Source of the DNA: Benincasa hispida
Lineage: Eukaryota; Streptophyta; Magnoliopsida; Cucurbitales; Cucurbitaceae
NCBI RefSeq assembly: GCF_009727055.1
Contig: NC_052350.1
Span: forward strand, 34,310,172 to 34,374,171
Direction of reading: 5' to 3'
DNA length: 64,000 nt
Of the stretch, positions 49,601 through 56,206 are shown piece after piece. The notes below the pieces were generated by a model. That model did not search any database and was not told where the DNA came from. It worked only from the letters and a program-made list of their open reading frames with translations. Position numbers and translations under genes: made by a program. Each line of letters begins with the position of its first letter. Within the stretch, counting starts at the first letter, position 1.

Positions 49601-52600
49601 GAGACAGATCTTAACGCATACTTTCCCTTATGGTTGAATAGCACTCCTTGCACATCTACCTTGTCAACGCATGACTCTTACCTATATGCTCGCCGAGTTC
49701 CCCTATTTGAACCTCCTAGTCATGGTGCCAACCTAGTCTCATCGCATGGTTGCAAGCCTTCCATCGCCTAACCCTTTGTTGGCCGCATCCTTGGCCACCA
49801 CTCAACCATCGCTTGGCCTATTATCCACGCATGACACCACCACATGCCAAGCCTTGGGTCAAGCTAGGTCTTAAGCCAACGCCTCTTGGTTTGTCTTTTC
49901 GCATGCCCTCACCATATGCCTACTACCGATGTGCCCTCGCGTCAATGACCAAGGCTTGCCTTGACATCGCCTAGCCTCTTGTCATCACCTAGCCTCTTGT
50001 CATCGCCTAAGCCCTCATGACCAAATGCAAGCATGCCCTTGTTGCTTGCCAACGCCCATAGTCGCGTGCACGAGACCAACACATTCACCACCCAACCTCG
50101 CAAGCCTTTTGTGTGCCGCAAGCCCCATGAACGCATAGACACTACACTATGTGCCCATCATAGCTTGGCCCATCGCATAGCTTGATCGTGTAGCTCTTGT
50201 GTGCACCGCATGCCCATCTGTTGCATACCTCAATGCACGCTACCTCGCTCCATCGCATAGCTCTAGTGTGCATTGAGTAGCCAGCGCCTTGCGCTCACTG
50301 CCGCACACTGGACAACACGCGCGCCCAGCCTCAATCGCTTAGCTTTGCACTCATCGTCTAGTGCCTATGCTCATCGTTTAGTGCTATCGTCTGATGCTAT
50401 CGTGCAGCCTCGCAAGCAGCTATGCGATTGCCCTCGCACAATGCCTCAACGTCCAGTGCCCACATTCGCGTGCAACCGAACGCGTCCTACTCGCGCCTGG
50501 CCCATCCTCGTTACTCGATGGCCCTTCCTCGCTGCTCAATCACGCAGCCTCTTGTCATCCCAATGCATGAGCAGCCCTTGTCACGCCAACGCTTGGCCAG
50601 TGCCTCATGCCAACACTCGACCAACATGCGTCCATCACTTAGCCAACAAGACTCCCTCTCCAAGGCCAAGATTAATACATAGACACCACACCATGCGTCC
50701 ACCACTTTAGCCAACATGATACCCTCCGATGTCAAGACTCACGCATAGCCAACTTTCACCATGTGCCCATGTCTCACAAGCCTCAATGCATGGTTGTCCT
50801 AGGCTTCAACACTTAGCCAAATTTTCACTTGTTAAGCTCCAACTCAATGCTACTCAAACGTTTACTCCAATACTTAGAATTTTTCTTCCCTTCAACATAA
50901 GATTTAACTTATACTTGGTTTATTTCCTTAATTACTTGCTTAAGTAGGGAAATTGGGATCCGGGTATTATAATTAGAACCTCTTAAAATTGTTTATGAAT
51001 TATACCAAAAAATACTTGTTAAATTTAATACACAATGTCTTTTTTTAAGTCAAAAAATCAAATTCAGATTCAATCTTTTATACTATTGCCTTGCATGCCA
51101 AGTTTAAGAAACACCTAGGTCCTGCCACAACTGTTCCTATGCTTTATAGGATCTTTTGTGGCTCTGAGTACTTCATTTAGTTTCTTGTATCTTCATTTTT
51201 CCTGGTAAGTTTTGCTGAACTTTTTCTTGCTTCATCCATAATTTGAATGGGGTTTAGTTTTCCTAAAAATTCATTCAGCTCAAGCTTTCGGTTTGTGAAT
51301 GAAATATGAAGTATGAACTACTAAATGTTGCAAGGAACTTCTGGCAGTGAATTTCTTAAGTTGGAAACTCTTGTTTTATTACCAAATTATAGTTACCTAG
51401 TCAGTGTAAGGTTTTTTACTCAAAAAAGGGGGCCCATTTTAATTGTTATGTTCAAGTGTTAGCTATCCAATTCTTCTTTCCTCCCTTTCACAGGATGAGT
51501 TGTTTACAAATTCTTGCTACTATTGTTTCCTGTTCTTTGGGATTTTACATACATCCAGTGATACTTGGTGATCCCACTCTTACTGGTTGCCCCTTTCTCA
51601 TTGTTTCAGATTGGGGGTCTAAAATTGATGTAGTTGGATTTTGTTTCCTCGACCTTGCTTCAAATTATCAACCGCCAAATTCTCTTGTGCAATGGATGGA
51701 AGCTGGCGAAAGGCCAATTTACATTGGATTTGGCAGCCTTGTGAGATATATGTTTCCCCTTTGCTTTTCTAGTATTTCAGTACATGCATCAAACATGATT
51801 TAATCTTCCAATTTGTAAATAGTGAGAATTTTATAGATAATATTTTCAAGTGTAATCATATATGTAATGAAGGATGTAGTTGTTAAACATTAAAATATAA
51901 CTCGAGAGACCCAACTAAAGATCCAAGTCCTGTGAGTGAACTGACATTGAACAAGAATCCTTAATTCTGAGCTCTAAAATTTAAATGCTCCAGCCAGGAT
52001 TTCTTCTCTGCATTGCTTCATATTTTAGGCTATTGAAATGCTTATGTTTCAGTTATGCTATAAAACAATTGAAACAGGTTGAAATTGTCCTTTTTTTATT
52101 TTTATTTTTTTTATTATTATTATTTTTAATTTGGTGTTTGATGCAGCCTGTTGAACAACCACAAGAAATGACACAGATTATAGTTGAAGCTCTGGAAATT
52201 ACAGGAAGGAGAGGAATAATAAATAAAGGCTGGGGTGGTCTTGGAAGCTGTTAGTCTAATATTTCTATCCTTTTTCCTCCCTTCTAAAATTATATATTAC
52301 GTGGCTTCCAATGCTTGACTCATGAAGAAATATGGATCTCTATATCTAGTGGCAGAGCCAAAAGAGTTTGTGTACGTGCTGGATAATTGTCCCCATGATT
52401 GGCTATTTCCGAGATGCATGGCTGTGGTAAAGTATTTGAAGTGTTACTCAAAACTTAGGCTTTAAAAAGCTATTTTCTTTCATAATTTTTATTCTGAACA
52501 CTGTTTTTTGCAAGTTTACACTCCCTTATATCAATAATAGAATCAGTCTTCTTATTGAATATAGCCGTACAATCATTGCCAAAAATCTTCTCTTTGCACC

Positions 52601-54169
52601 AATTTATATGACCATAAATTGATTAGGCAGCTTATTAGAAGAGCTAAGCATCGTTGTGGTATAGACTGTCTCCAAGCTTAACATGTATGCATTTTCACGG
52701 ATATATGGATTGTTATTTATATAATTTTGTGAAACCAAACAGACATGTTTGAGTTGTAAAATGTGTAAATAGAGGATTCAATGGCTAATAAGATAAATAC
52801 TAGTTGCCTGCTTCTCTTTGAACTCCATCTCTGTCTCTCTATGGTGTGTGTGTGTAGAACAATCTAAATATAGCGTTTCTTTCAGGTACACCACGGGGGT
52901 GCAGGAACAACTGCAGCTGGACTCAAAGCAGCTGTAAATTTTTATTATTCCACCGTTCGTTTTGCAAATTACTTGTAACAATTGAGTTTAGCCATATTCT
53001 TGTTTTCTTCAGTGTCCAACAACAATTGTGCCAATCTTCGGTGATCAGCAATTTTGGGGCGAGCGTGTGCATGCACGGGGACTTGGTCCCCCGCCTATCC
53101 CAGTTGCTGAATTTTCACTTGAAAAGTTGATTGATGCCATAAACTTTATGCTTGATCCCAAGGTATTTCCAGTACTTATGTGAACTTTTGGTGACTTCTA
53201 AAACTCTATATTGCCGTCAGGTTTGCAAAAAGATTCTGTTGTTATGTGCATCCTGAACAAAACTTTTATTAGAACTTAATAATTATTTCGGGTCTTGTAC
53301 TTTTAAGACTTGTTTCATTTTCGTCCTCATTTTTTTAAAATGTTCATATTTAGTCTATATGGTTGATTGCTTTCAATTAATGTAAAATTCGTCCTCACCG
53401 TTAGTTTTTGTTCAACATTTGCTAAAAGTAATTTATTCCTTCTAAGTCTTCACTCTCGGAAATTGATACGTTCTGTAACTTGTATGAAAATTATTATTAT
53501 TATTATTTTGCCAAATTGAATAAAAGATAACTACGAGGTCCATTCTTAAGATCTATTGACAATCAAGGGACTGAAATTAGACAATTAAAAGTATAGACCA
53601 TAAAAATTCACCCTAAACTATAAATCCTAATTGGTATTTTAACCAAAAAGAAAACTCTTCATGTATCATAACTTTGTGAAAATGTACATATTGCTTGGAA
53701 AGGAACGATGGCCTGATGTTTCAGTCACCAAACTCAATTCTTCTCCCTTTTGTCATTAATTCTATTAGATTGTTTATCTTCTCTCCTTTGTACACATCAC
53801 TTGCATCCGAACCTATGACTTCTTAGAGGAAGGACAAATATCTTAACCATTGAGTTATGCTTACGTTGACGAACTATCTATTACTTTCTATATATGACGA
53901 ACTATGTATTACTTTCCGTATATGACGAACTATGTATTACTTTCCGTATATACTTCGCTGTATTCTTAATGACGGATATTTTCTTGGCATCGGCCGGCTT
54001 GCAGGTAAAAGAGAGGGCTGTGGAACTGTCCAAGGCCATAGAAATTGAGGATGGAGTAGGAGGTGCAGTGAATGCTTTCCACAAGCATTTTCATCAAAGT
54101 AGAACTCTGGCTAAACCTGAGACTCCGAAACGTGGCTTTTCGGTTAGACGCCTTCTCCATATATCTTAA
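19660..54169 (+). CDS. UGT80A2-like: Sterol 3-beta-glucosyltransferase, UGT80A-like (14 exons)
   Basis: Transfers glucose from UDP-glucose to the 3-OH of membrane sterols, giving steryl glucosides. Exons: 19660-19783, 23397-23569, 24242-24478, 30595-30706, 31337-31507, 33458-33521, 36894-36951, 37033-37210, 51610-51740, 52147-52249, 52350-52426, 52886-52933, 53013-53162, 54005-54169. All junctions are GT/AG and the exons sum to 1791 nt (596 aa plus TAA). Residues 1-99 are Ser/Asp-rich. [14 protein letters not shown] follows near 108, and [15 protein letters not shown] (GTRGD at 162-166) opens the GT28-type N-terminal domain with [13 protein letters not shown]. The C-terminal domain has [28 protein letters not shown] (478-491) and [11 protein letters not shown]. 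The ATG at 19660 is the first in its frame and has a good context (CCATGG); ATG 19729 is an alternative. Length fits the family (~590-640 aa). No coding lesion was seen, so it is probably functional. The A2-versus-other-UGT80 assignment is inferred. Confidence 0.93.
19784..23396. other. UGT80 intron 1: mostly unassigned, with LINE-like tails
   Basis: 3613 bp. A segment near 20,490-20,560 (GGAAACAAGTCTTTTTCATT, then AATTAATGAAATG) resembles the antisense LINE tail at 35,200-35,228. A run of ~19 A at 23,229-23,247, preceded by T-rich sequence, looks like the end of a plus-strand LINE or SINE. The frame at 21,150-21,341 (-) and possible codons near 22,380 show no domain I can name. No host exon seen. 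Confidence 0.4.
25039..25461 (-). pseudogene. Copia pol linker and RT start remnant
   Basis: Contains [21 protein letters not shown], a segment typical of the linker before copia RT, then [16 protein letters not shown] in a damaged frame. RT proper continues at lower coordinates in another frame. Confidence 0.6.
25654..26392 (-). pseudogene. Copia integrase remnants
   Basis: 26,192-26,392 gives [19 protein letters not shown] then [17 protein letters not shown], the start of the integrase core (the usual HSD/WGPS reads HNDIRGPS). 25,654-25,911 gives [20 protein letters not shown] then [12 protein letters not shown], the integrase C-terminal GKGY-like module. The intervening core is scrambled. 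Confidence 0.7.
26624..26723 (+). mobile_element. 100-bp 5'-truncated LINE tail with target duplication
   Basis: Ends in a short A-run after ATGAAAAGTTTTGTATCC. Flanked by an 18-bp target duplication at 26,606-26,623 and 26,724-26,741 (GAAGATT..CATATGGTT; 16 of 18 match). It interrupts the antisense copia protease-integrase segment, so it is younger than that element. Confidence 0.7.
26917..27237 (-). pseudogene. Copia protease remnant
   Basis: [19 protein letters not shown] at about 27,060-27,120 carries the aspartic protease DSGA motif. It is followed by [19 protein letters not shown], as in copia protease-to-integrase sequence. Confidence 0.75.
27488..27846. repeat. Tandem duplication, 178-bp period, in copia leader
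   Basis: Two copies beginning CTGGGGGTGCCAGATCT at 27,488 and 27,666. Both include GAAGGAGCAGTGTTA, GGATGGAACCAATCTGG and AACAGGTTGGTGG. They differ by scattered substitutions and small indels. The unit sits between the 5' LTR and the protease. Confidence 0.8.
27976..28180 (-). mobile_element. 5' LTR of the intron-3 copia (approximate)
   Basis: The plus strand begins TGTAGTTTTGGAGAAATATTG directly after AGCTCTGGTACCA, the reverse complement of a TGGTACCAGAGCT primer site. The distal end is set by where gypsy Gag coding starts (~28,185). No second LTR copy was found to confirm the length. Confidence 0.5.
28185..28660 (-). pseudogene. Gypsy gag zinc-knuckle / protease fragment
   Basis: Minus strand: [17 protein letters not shown] near 28,500 resembles a degraded chromovirus-type zinc knuckle (the usual CFRCD..Y..GH.C pattern is damaged). 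Then [20 protein letters not shown] and THNFIS near 28,210-28,290 is the gypsy aspartic protease (DCG/A-T-HNFIS). A few hundred bases only; no RT seen. Confidence 0.65.
31508..33457. other. UGT80 intron 5
   Basis: 1950 bp between PAY|G and GH. It contains an antisense copia RT scrap at about 32,690-33,070. The rest (31,508-32,690 and 33,070-33,457) shows nothing recognisable. Confidence 0.75.
32690..33068 (-). pseudogene. Copia RT fragment (YIDD region)
   Basis: [20 protein letters not shown] then [18 protein letters not shown] matches the copia RT catalytic block (YVDD, here YIDD) and the F.TKDLG..KYFLG segment. Further down the same strand [20 protein letters not shown] continues the family's order. 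Isolated and broken. Confidence 0.8.
34299..36420 (-). mobile_element. Antisense LINE (L1-type) remnant in intron 6
   Basis: A poly(T) run at about 34,299-34,314 is the 3' tail of a minus-strand LINE. From high to low coordinate the frames give RT ([31 protein letters not shown]), [62 protein letters not shown], the zf-RVT-like [18 protein letters not shown], and [16 protein letters not shown]. The catalytic FADD has become FAND. The endonuclease half is missing (5' truncated near 36,420) and frames are shifted repeatedly. A 51-bp LINE tail has inserted at 35,179-35,229. Confidence 0.85.
35179..35229 (-). mobile_element. 51-bp LINE 3'-tail insertion with perfect 10-bp TSD
   Basis: The insert is a poly(T) stretch followed by AAAAGGAAACAAGTCTCTTT and ATTCATTAA (the reverse complement of a LINE 3' end). 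It is flanked by GAAGATAAGT at 35,169-35,178 and 35,230-35,239. Removing the insert and one repeat appears to leave the surrounding LINE ORF2 reading across without the inserted lysine run. Confidence 0.8.
36467..36723 (+). mobile_element. TRIM (miniature LTR retrotransposon)
   Basis: 257 bp. Two 66-bp terminal direct repeats lie at 36,467-36,532 and 36,658-36,723, both starting TGTTGATATAATTAAATTTA and ending in ACA. Immediately inside the left repeat is TGGTATAAGAG, a decayed tRNA-Met-type primer site (usual TGGTATCAGAG). Inside the right repeat is GTGAGGGAGGAGT, a polypurine tract. No coding capacity. The flanks do not show a clear 5-bp duplication. It sits in intron 6, 170 bp upstream of exon 7. 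Confidence 0.85.
37780..38480. mobile_element. Possible LTR fragment
   Basis: Repeat-like sequence including CTTGAGTGGAAAAAC, TCTAGGGGGAGTGAC and, near 38,350-38,470, CTGCATTTTGTTTTGCC and CATCTAGATACATTAAATG. This resembles cucurbit LTR sequence I remember. No matching second copy exists in the window and the ends are unknown. Confidence 0.25.
38575..41423 (+). mobile_element. Sense LINE (L1-type), 5'-truncated, with poly(A)
   Basis: ORF2 begins inside the region before RT ([17 protein letters not shown]). It continues with [71 protein letters not shown] and an intact catalytic [11 protein letters not shown] (about 39,805-39,835). The tail holds a zf-RVT module ([18 protein letters not shown]). 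A run of A ends it at about 41,411-41,423. The endonuclease is missing. Stops at 39,231, 39,296, 39,895 and 40,954, and frame changes near 40,010 and 40,490, inactivate it. Same orientation as the host gene. Confidence 0.88.
42472..42683 (-). repeat. 3' LTR of nested copia
   Basis: 212 bp, starting TATTTAAAAGAG on the plus strand (TG changed to TA) and ending TTTCCAACA. It contains a TATA-like CTATTTATACAG on the minus strand. Followed on the plus strand by CTCCCCCTCAAG, the complement of the polypurine tract. Confidence 0.95.
42691..44684 (-). pseudogene. Copia reverse transcriptase and RNase H (three frames)
   Basis: 44,684-43,725: linker then RT start ([56 protein letters not shown]). A ~2-nt loss shifts the frame at ~43,725. 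43,723-43,472 continues [18 protein letters not shown] and [15 protein letters not shown] (catalytic YVDD intact). A second shift near 43,460 leads into 43,452-42,691: [39 protein letters not shown], then RNase H with [33 protein letters not shown] and [20 protein letters not shown]. Domain content is complete; only the frameshifts and the stop near 44,757 break it. Confidence 0.93.
44757..45641 (-). pseudogene. Copia GAG-pre-integrase and integrase core
   Basis: 45,641-45,378: [20 protein letters not shown] then [15 protein letters not shown] (the HHCC zinc module), then [20 protein letters not shown] with FIDDHTRLT ending at a TAG where TGG (Trp) is usual. Beyond it the core continues as RSDNG*EFFNA (TGA for Arg near 45,262), then [15 protein letters not shown] and, in 45,125-44,757, [20 protein letters not shown] and [19 protein letters not shown]. 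The D,D(35)E landmarks are visible; two nonsense changes interrupt it. Confidence 0.9.
45626..46126 (-). pseudogene. Copia protease
   Basis: [19 protein letters not shown] carries the DSGA active-site motif, followed by [18 protein letters not shown] and [19 protein letters not shown], the usual copia protease-to-integrase sequence. It overlaps the following integrase frame by a few codons in another frame. Confidence 0.9.
46186..46398 (-). pseudogene. Copia gag zinc knuckle
   Basis: [20 protein letters not shown] fits CX2CX4HX4C. Separated from the upstream gag frame (46,950-46,408) by a stop at ~46,408. Usual role: RNA packaging by the nucleocapsid part of Gag. Confidence 0.85.
46408..46950 (-). 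pseudogene. Copia gag core
   Basis: 180 codons. Contains [77 protein letters not shown] and [20 protein letters not shown]. This is the conserved UBN2-type capsid region of copia Gag. Upstream Gag-leader frames lie at 47,278-47,006 and 47,970-47,479, separated by stops. Confidence 0.9.
47006..47970 (-). pseudogene. Copia gag leader region (two frames)
   Basis: 47,970-47,479 starts [20 protein letters not shown] only 2 nt after the PBS begins and is rich in Gly/Arg/Glu repeats ([13 protein letters not shown] / DRSYQGRGR). 47,278-47,006 carries [20 protein letters not shown], a short predicted coiled coil. Neither resembles a known enzyme. They may be the Gag N-terminal extension of this lineage, now interrupted by stops around 47,280-47,480. 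Confidence 0.55.
47970..48181 (-). repeat. 5' LTR of nested copia
   Basis: 212 bp, TGTTAAAAAGAG to TTTCCAACA on the plus strand, colinear with 42,472-42,683 and differing at ten positions by eye. The adjacent 47,957-47,969 is the complement of the primer site TGGTATCAAAGCA. Confidence 0.95.
48350..48535. repeat. ~60-bp minisatellite inside the gypsy-type LTR
   Basis: Three degenerate copies of a unit of the form GGCTCAGAAGCTAGGCCC ... CCTTCTGACCATCCC. This is the same position in the LTR relative to the CAGGTAG block as the GGAGATAACTAACCTCT minisatellite at 18,495-18,700, although the unit is different. Confidence 0.7.
49493..49689. repeat. 77-bp exact duplication around a 38-bp Tn5 mosaic-end junction (artefact)
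   Basis: 49,493-49,569 and 49,613-49,689 are identical. Between them, 49,570-49,607 is a perfect 38-bp palindrome made of CTGTCTCTTATACACATCT and its reverse complement AGATGTGTATAAGAGACAG. That is the Tn5/Nextera 19-bp mosaic end in the tail-to-tail form of a mate-pair junction adapter. Plant DNA is not expected to contain it. Best read as library adapter left in during assembly or gap filling. Confidence 0.93.
53868..53951 (+). repeat. 28-bp tandem repeat x3 in UGT80 intron 13
   Basis: Three units of GACGAACTATGTATTACTTT + CCGTATAT beginning at 53,868, 53,896 and 53,924. Units 2 and 3 are identical and unit 1 differs at a few bases. The array ends about 53 bp before exon 14, between the likely branch-point region and upstream intron sequence. 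Confidence 0.9.
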
Positions 54170-54336
54170 TCTTATTTGCTATTTTATTTATTAGATGCAT
54201 ACATCATCTACAGAAAACTACCTTGACAAAAGGCATTATTGTTGTATCTGAGTAATCTAACATATAACTTCTTGTAATGTGAAAGACTCTTTAGCTTTCA
54301 TTTTGAGTGTAATATAAACTAGATTGGTGTATGAAC

Positions 54337-54342
54337 AATAAA
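54337..54342 (+). promoter_or_regulatory. Putative polyadenylation signal of UGT80
   Basis: AATAAA lies 168 bp downstream of the TAA stop, after a T/A-rich 3' UTR-like stretch. Plant signals are loose, so this is a candidate only. Confidence 0.45.
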
Positions 54343-55060
54343 TGTTACTCTTCACCAATCTCATACTTAGAACACAGATAATATTACAAAAAGAGAGTCT
54401 GCTTTACGATGATTCTCTACTTTTTAACATAAGAATAATTGTATTATTGCTTTTTAACATTGAGGTTCATTATTAAATCTGAGTGACTATTTAATGGTGA
54501 TGACGAGAAACAGTTTCTTAGCGAAAATGTGACAGACGGATAGTTAATGTTTTGTTCTTGTGATTTTCATTTTTACCTTAGATCATTCCTAATTTACACG
54601 TTTGGAATCAATTTTCGTATTTGTGATAATTGTAGAATTGTCATGAAAAAAAAAATTTGCAAGACATTTTAAATGTAAAGAAAAAAATAATTATGGTTGA
54701 CAGTTTTTAACTGTCATTAATTTATATATTTTTTACCGTTTTCTTTGCATCGTTGTGTATATATTGTGTTTTTTGAGGGTCAATTAAATAATTGTAAAGA
54801 ATACATAAAAAATACATTTGGAATCGAAGAGTGATTTACCGTCATAAAATCTAAAATTAGTAGTAGTGAAAGAAAATTCATTCTTCATAAGAGGATTCAT
54901 TAACTTGCATGTGTACTCCATAACACAACAGCTATGTTCCGACTAAAAGTCAATTATGTAAATCAAATTGATAAAAGAATGTAATTCATTAGCTTTAATG
55001 TGTAATCTTTATTTTCCATCTATGGCAATTGCAAATAGGCTAAAGTTTGTGTAAACGACA
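54343..55060. other. Intergenic, nothing recognised
   Basis: AT-rich sequence between the end of UGT80 and the LINE scrap. No domain, repeat or splice-consistent exon seen. Confidence 0.6.
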
Positions 55061-55159
55061 TTATTAGCTTAAATCGGAGAGTTTTTGTACCGGATTTGGG
55101 TGATTATTGATAATGTCATCCTGGGATTTGACTGCCTCAATACTATCAGATAAAAAAAC

Positions 55160-55770
55160 GGTAAGGTTGGATGGGCTGCAATGAAAATTGATATGAGCAA
55201 GGCTTATGATTGAGCGGAATGATTTGTTATCAAAGGTTTTCTTGCTAAGTTGAGTTTTCATCATGATTTTATGGAACTTATTATGAGATGTGTTTCTCTT
55301 TCTAGAGGAATATGCCAAGGTGATCCAATTTTTCCCTGTTTATTTCTCCTTTGTGTTGAGGATTTATCGAGGATATTATGCAGGGTGAAGGAGAAGAGAT
55401 GTTTATAAGGGGTGAGGATTGCCTCTCATAGCCCTTCGATATCCCACTTGCTTTTTTTTTTTTGCATATGAAAGTTTCTTTTCTTCGGGACGTCACGTGT
55501 TGAGACGAATCGCATAGCTCGTCTTTCCATAACTATTCTATTATTACATAACTCGAGATGATTTTCAGATTCTCAAGGTTCAGGTTGTGGCAAATCATAA
55601 AAAATACTTGGGGCTTCTGGTTTGGTTTGGAAATGGTAAATACTAGTCTTTCTCCTATATGAAGGTTCGGATTTGACAGACATTGTGGTATCATCTTTTG
55701 TTCATCAGGCGGTCTTAAAAGTTGTGGCCCAAGCATGCTATGGGGTGTTTTAAAGTTCTCATGTCTCTGC
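55160..55770 (+). pseudogene. LINE reverse transcriptase scrap
   Basis: MKIDMSKAYD (then TGA) AEW, LIMRCVSLSRGICQGDPIFP, CLFLLCVEDLSR, FAYESFF, then KVQVVANHKKYLGLLVWFGN near 55,575. These follow the plant L1 RT order (LD.SKAYDR.EW; RG..QGDPLSPYLF; FADDS, here FAYES; KYLGLP). Many stops and deletions. No tail or target duplication identified. Confidence 0.75.
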
Positions 55771-55774
55771 TTGC

Positions 55775-56206
55775 AAACAGATTAATGACCATGTTTTAAA
55801 GTTCTCATTTCTTTTTCCCACTGAAAATAATATCGGAAAAGATGGTCACGTTTACTCCAATGAAAACATTATAAGTCAATGGTAATGTAATAAGTAGATC
55901 TCATTACGATTATATCAATTTTCATTACGGAGTGATAAACATGACATTAATGTAAAGAAGAACGAGGAATCCATGTCTTTCTTACACATAAAATTAAAAA
56001 ACCCATATAAGGATTAAAAATCACATAGTGCAAACAACACCAAAATAATTTTGAACGACAAAACTCCAGAACACAAATTTAAGAGTCACTTGTTGAAGGG
56101 AATAATAACAAATGTTGTTAGAAGTTATTCCCAAATTATTGAAAATTTAAGAACTTTTTAAGCTGGAGGAAATTCAACAATAACTTTAGGTTGTGCTTCT
56201 CACTTT
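55775..56206. other. Convergent intergenic stretch
   Basis: AT-rich; would contain the 3' UTR of the minus-strand gene that ends at 56,207. Nothing else recognised. Confidence 0.5.

Larger units (their letters stand above)
42118..50971 (-). mobile_element. Gypsy-type solo LTR, split by a nested copia
   Basis: Starts TGTCACACCCCTCCTGAGCC (42,118) and ends CCGGGTATTATA (50,971). It is flanked by a perfect 5-bp duplication ATTAG at 42,113-42,117 and 50,972-50,976. Removing the nested copia and one GTAAC copy leaves about 3.14 kb. The conserved CAGGTAG...GAGCTTCTTGAAACTCATT block and TCACACCCCTCC end parallel the 8675-9172 LTR, giving minus orientation. Only LTR sequence is present. The inner GC-rich part (49,480-50,900) is made of degenerate CAACGCATG/CATCGCATAGC repeats. 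Confidence 0.75.
37211..51609. other. UGT80 intron 8 (14.4 kb)
   Basis: Bounded by PKPK|GTGAAAC and TTTCAG|ATTGGGGG, splitting the Asp codon of [13 protein letters not shown]. It contains a sense LINE (about 38,575-41,423) and a gypsy-type solo LTR with a nested copia (42,118-50,971). A possible LTR scrap lies at 37,780-38,480. Outside these (37,211-37,780, 41,424-42,112, 50,977-51,609) nothing is recognised. Confidence 0.85.

Noticed and set aside
49570..49607. Perfect palindrome as a possible regulatory hairpin or transposon end
   Set aside because: The sequence is exactly the doubled Tn5 mosaic end used in Nextera libraries, so a library artefact is far more likely.
50273..50710. 145-codon open frame in GC-rich sequence
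   Set aside because: It lies in the degenerate CATCGCATAGC-type repeat inside the gypsy-type solo LTR, with several overlapping open frames on both strands and no domain. Base composition, not coding, explains it.
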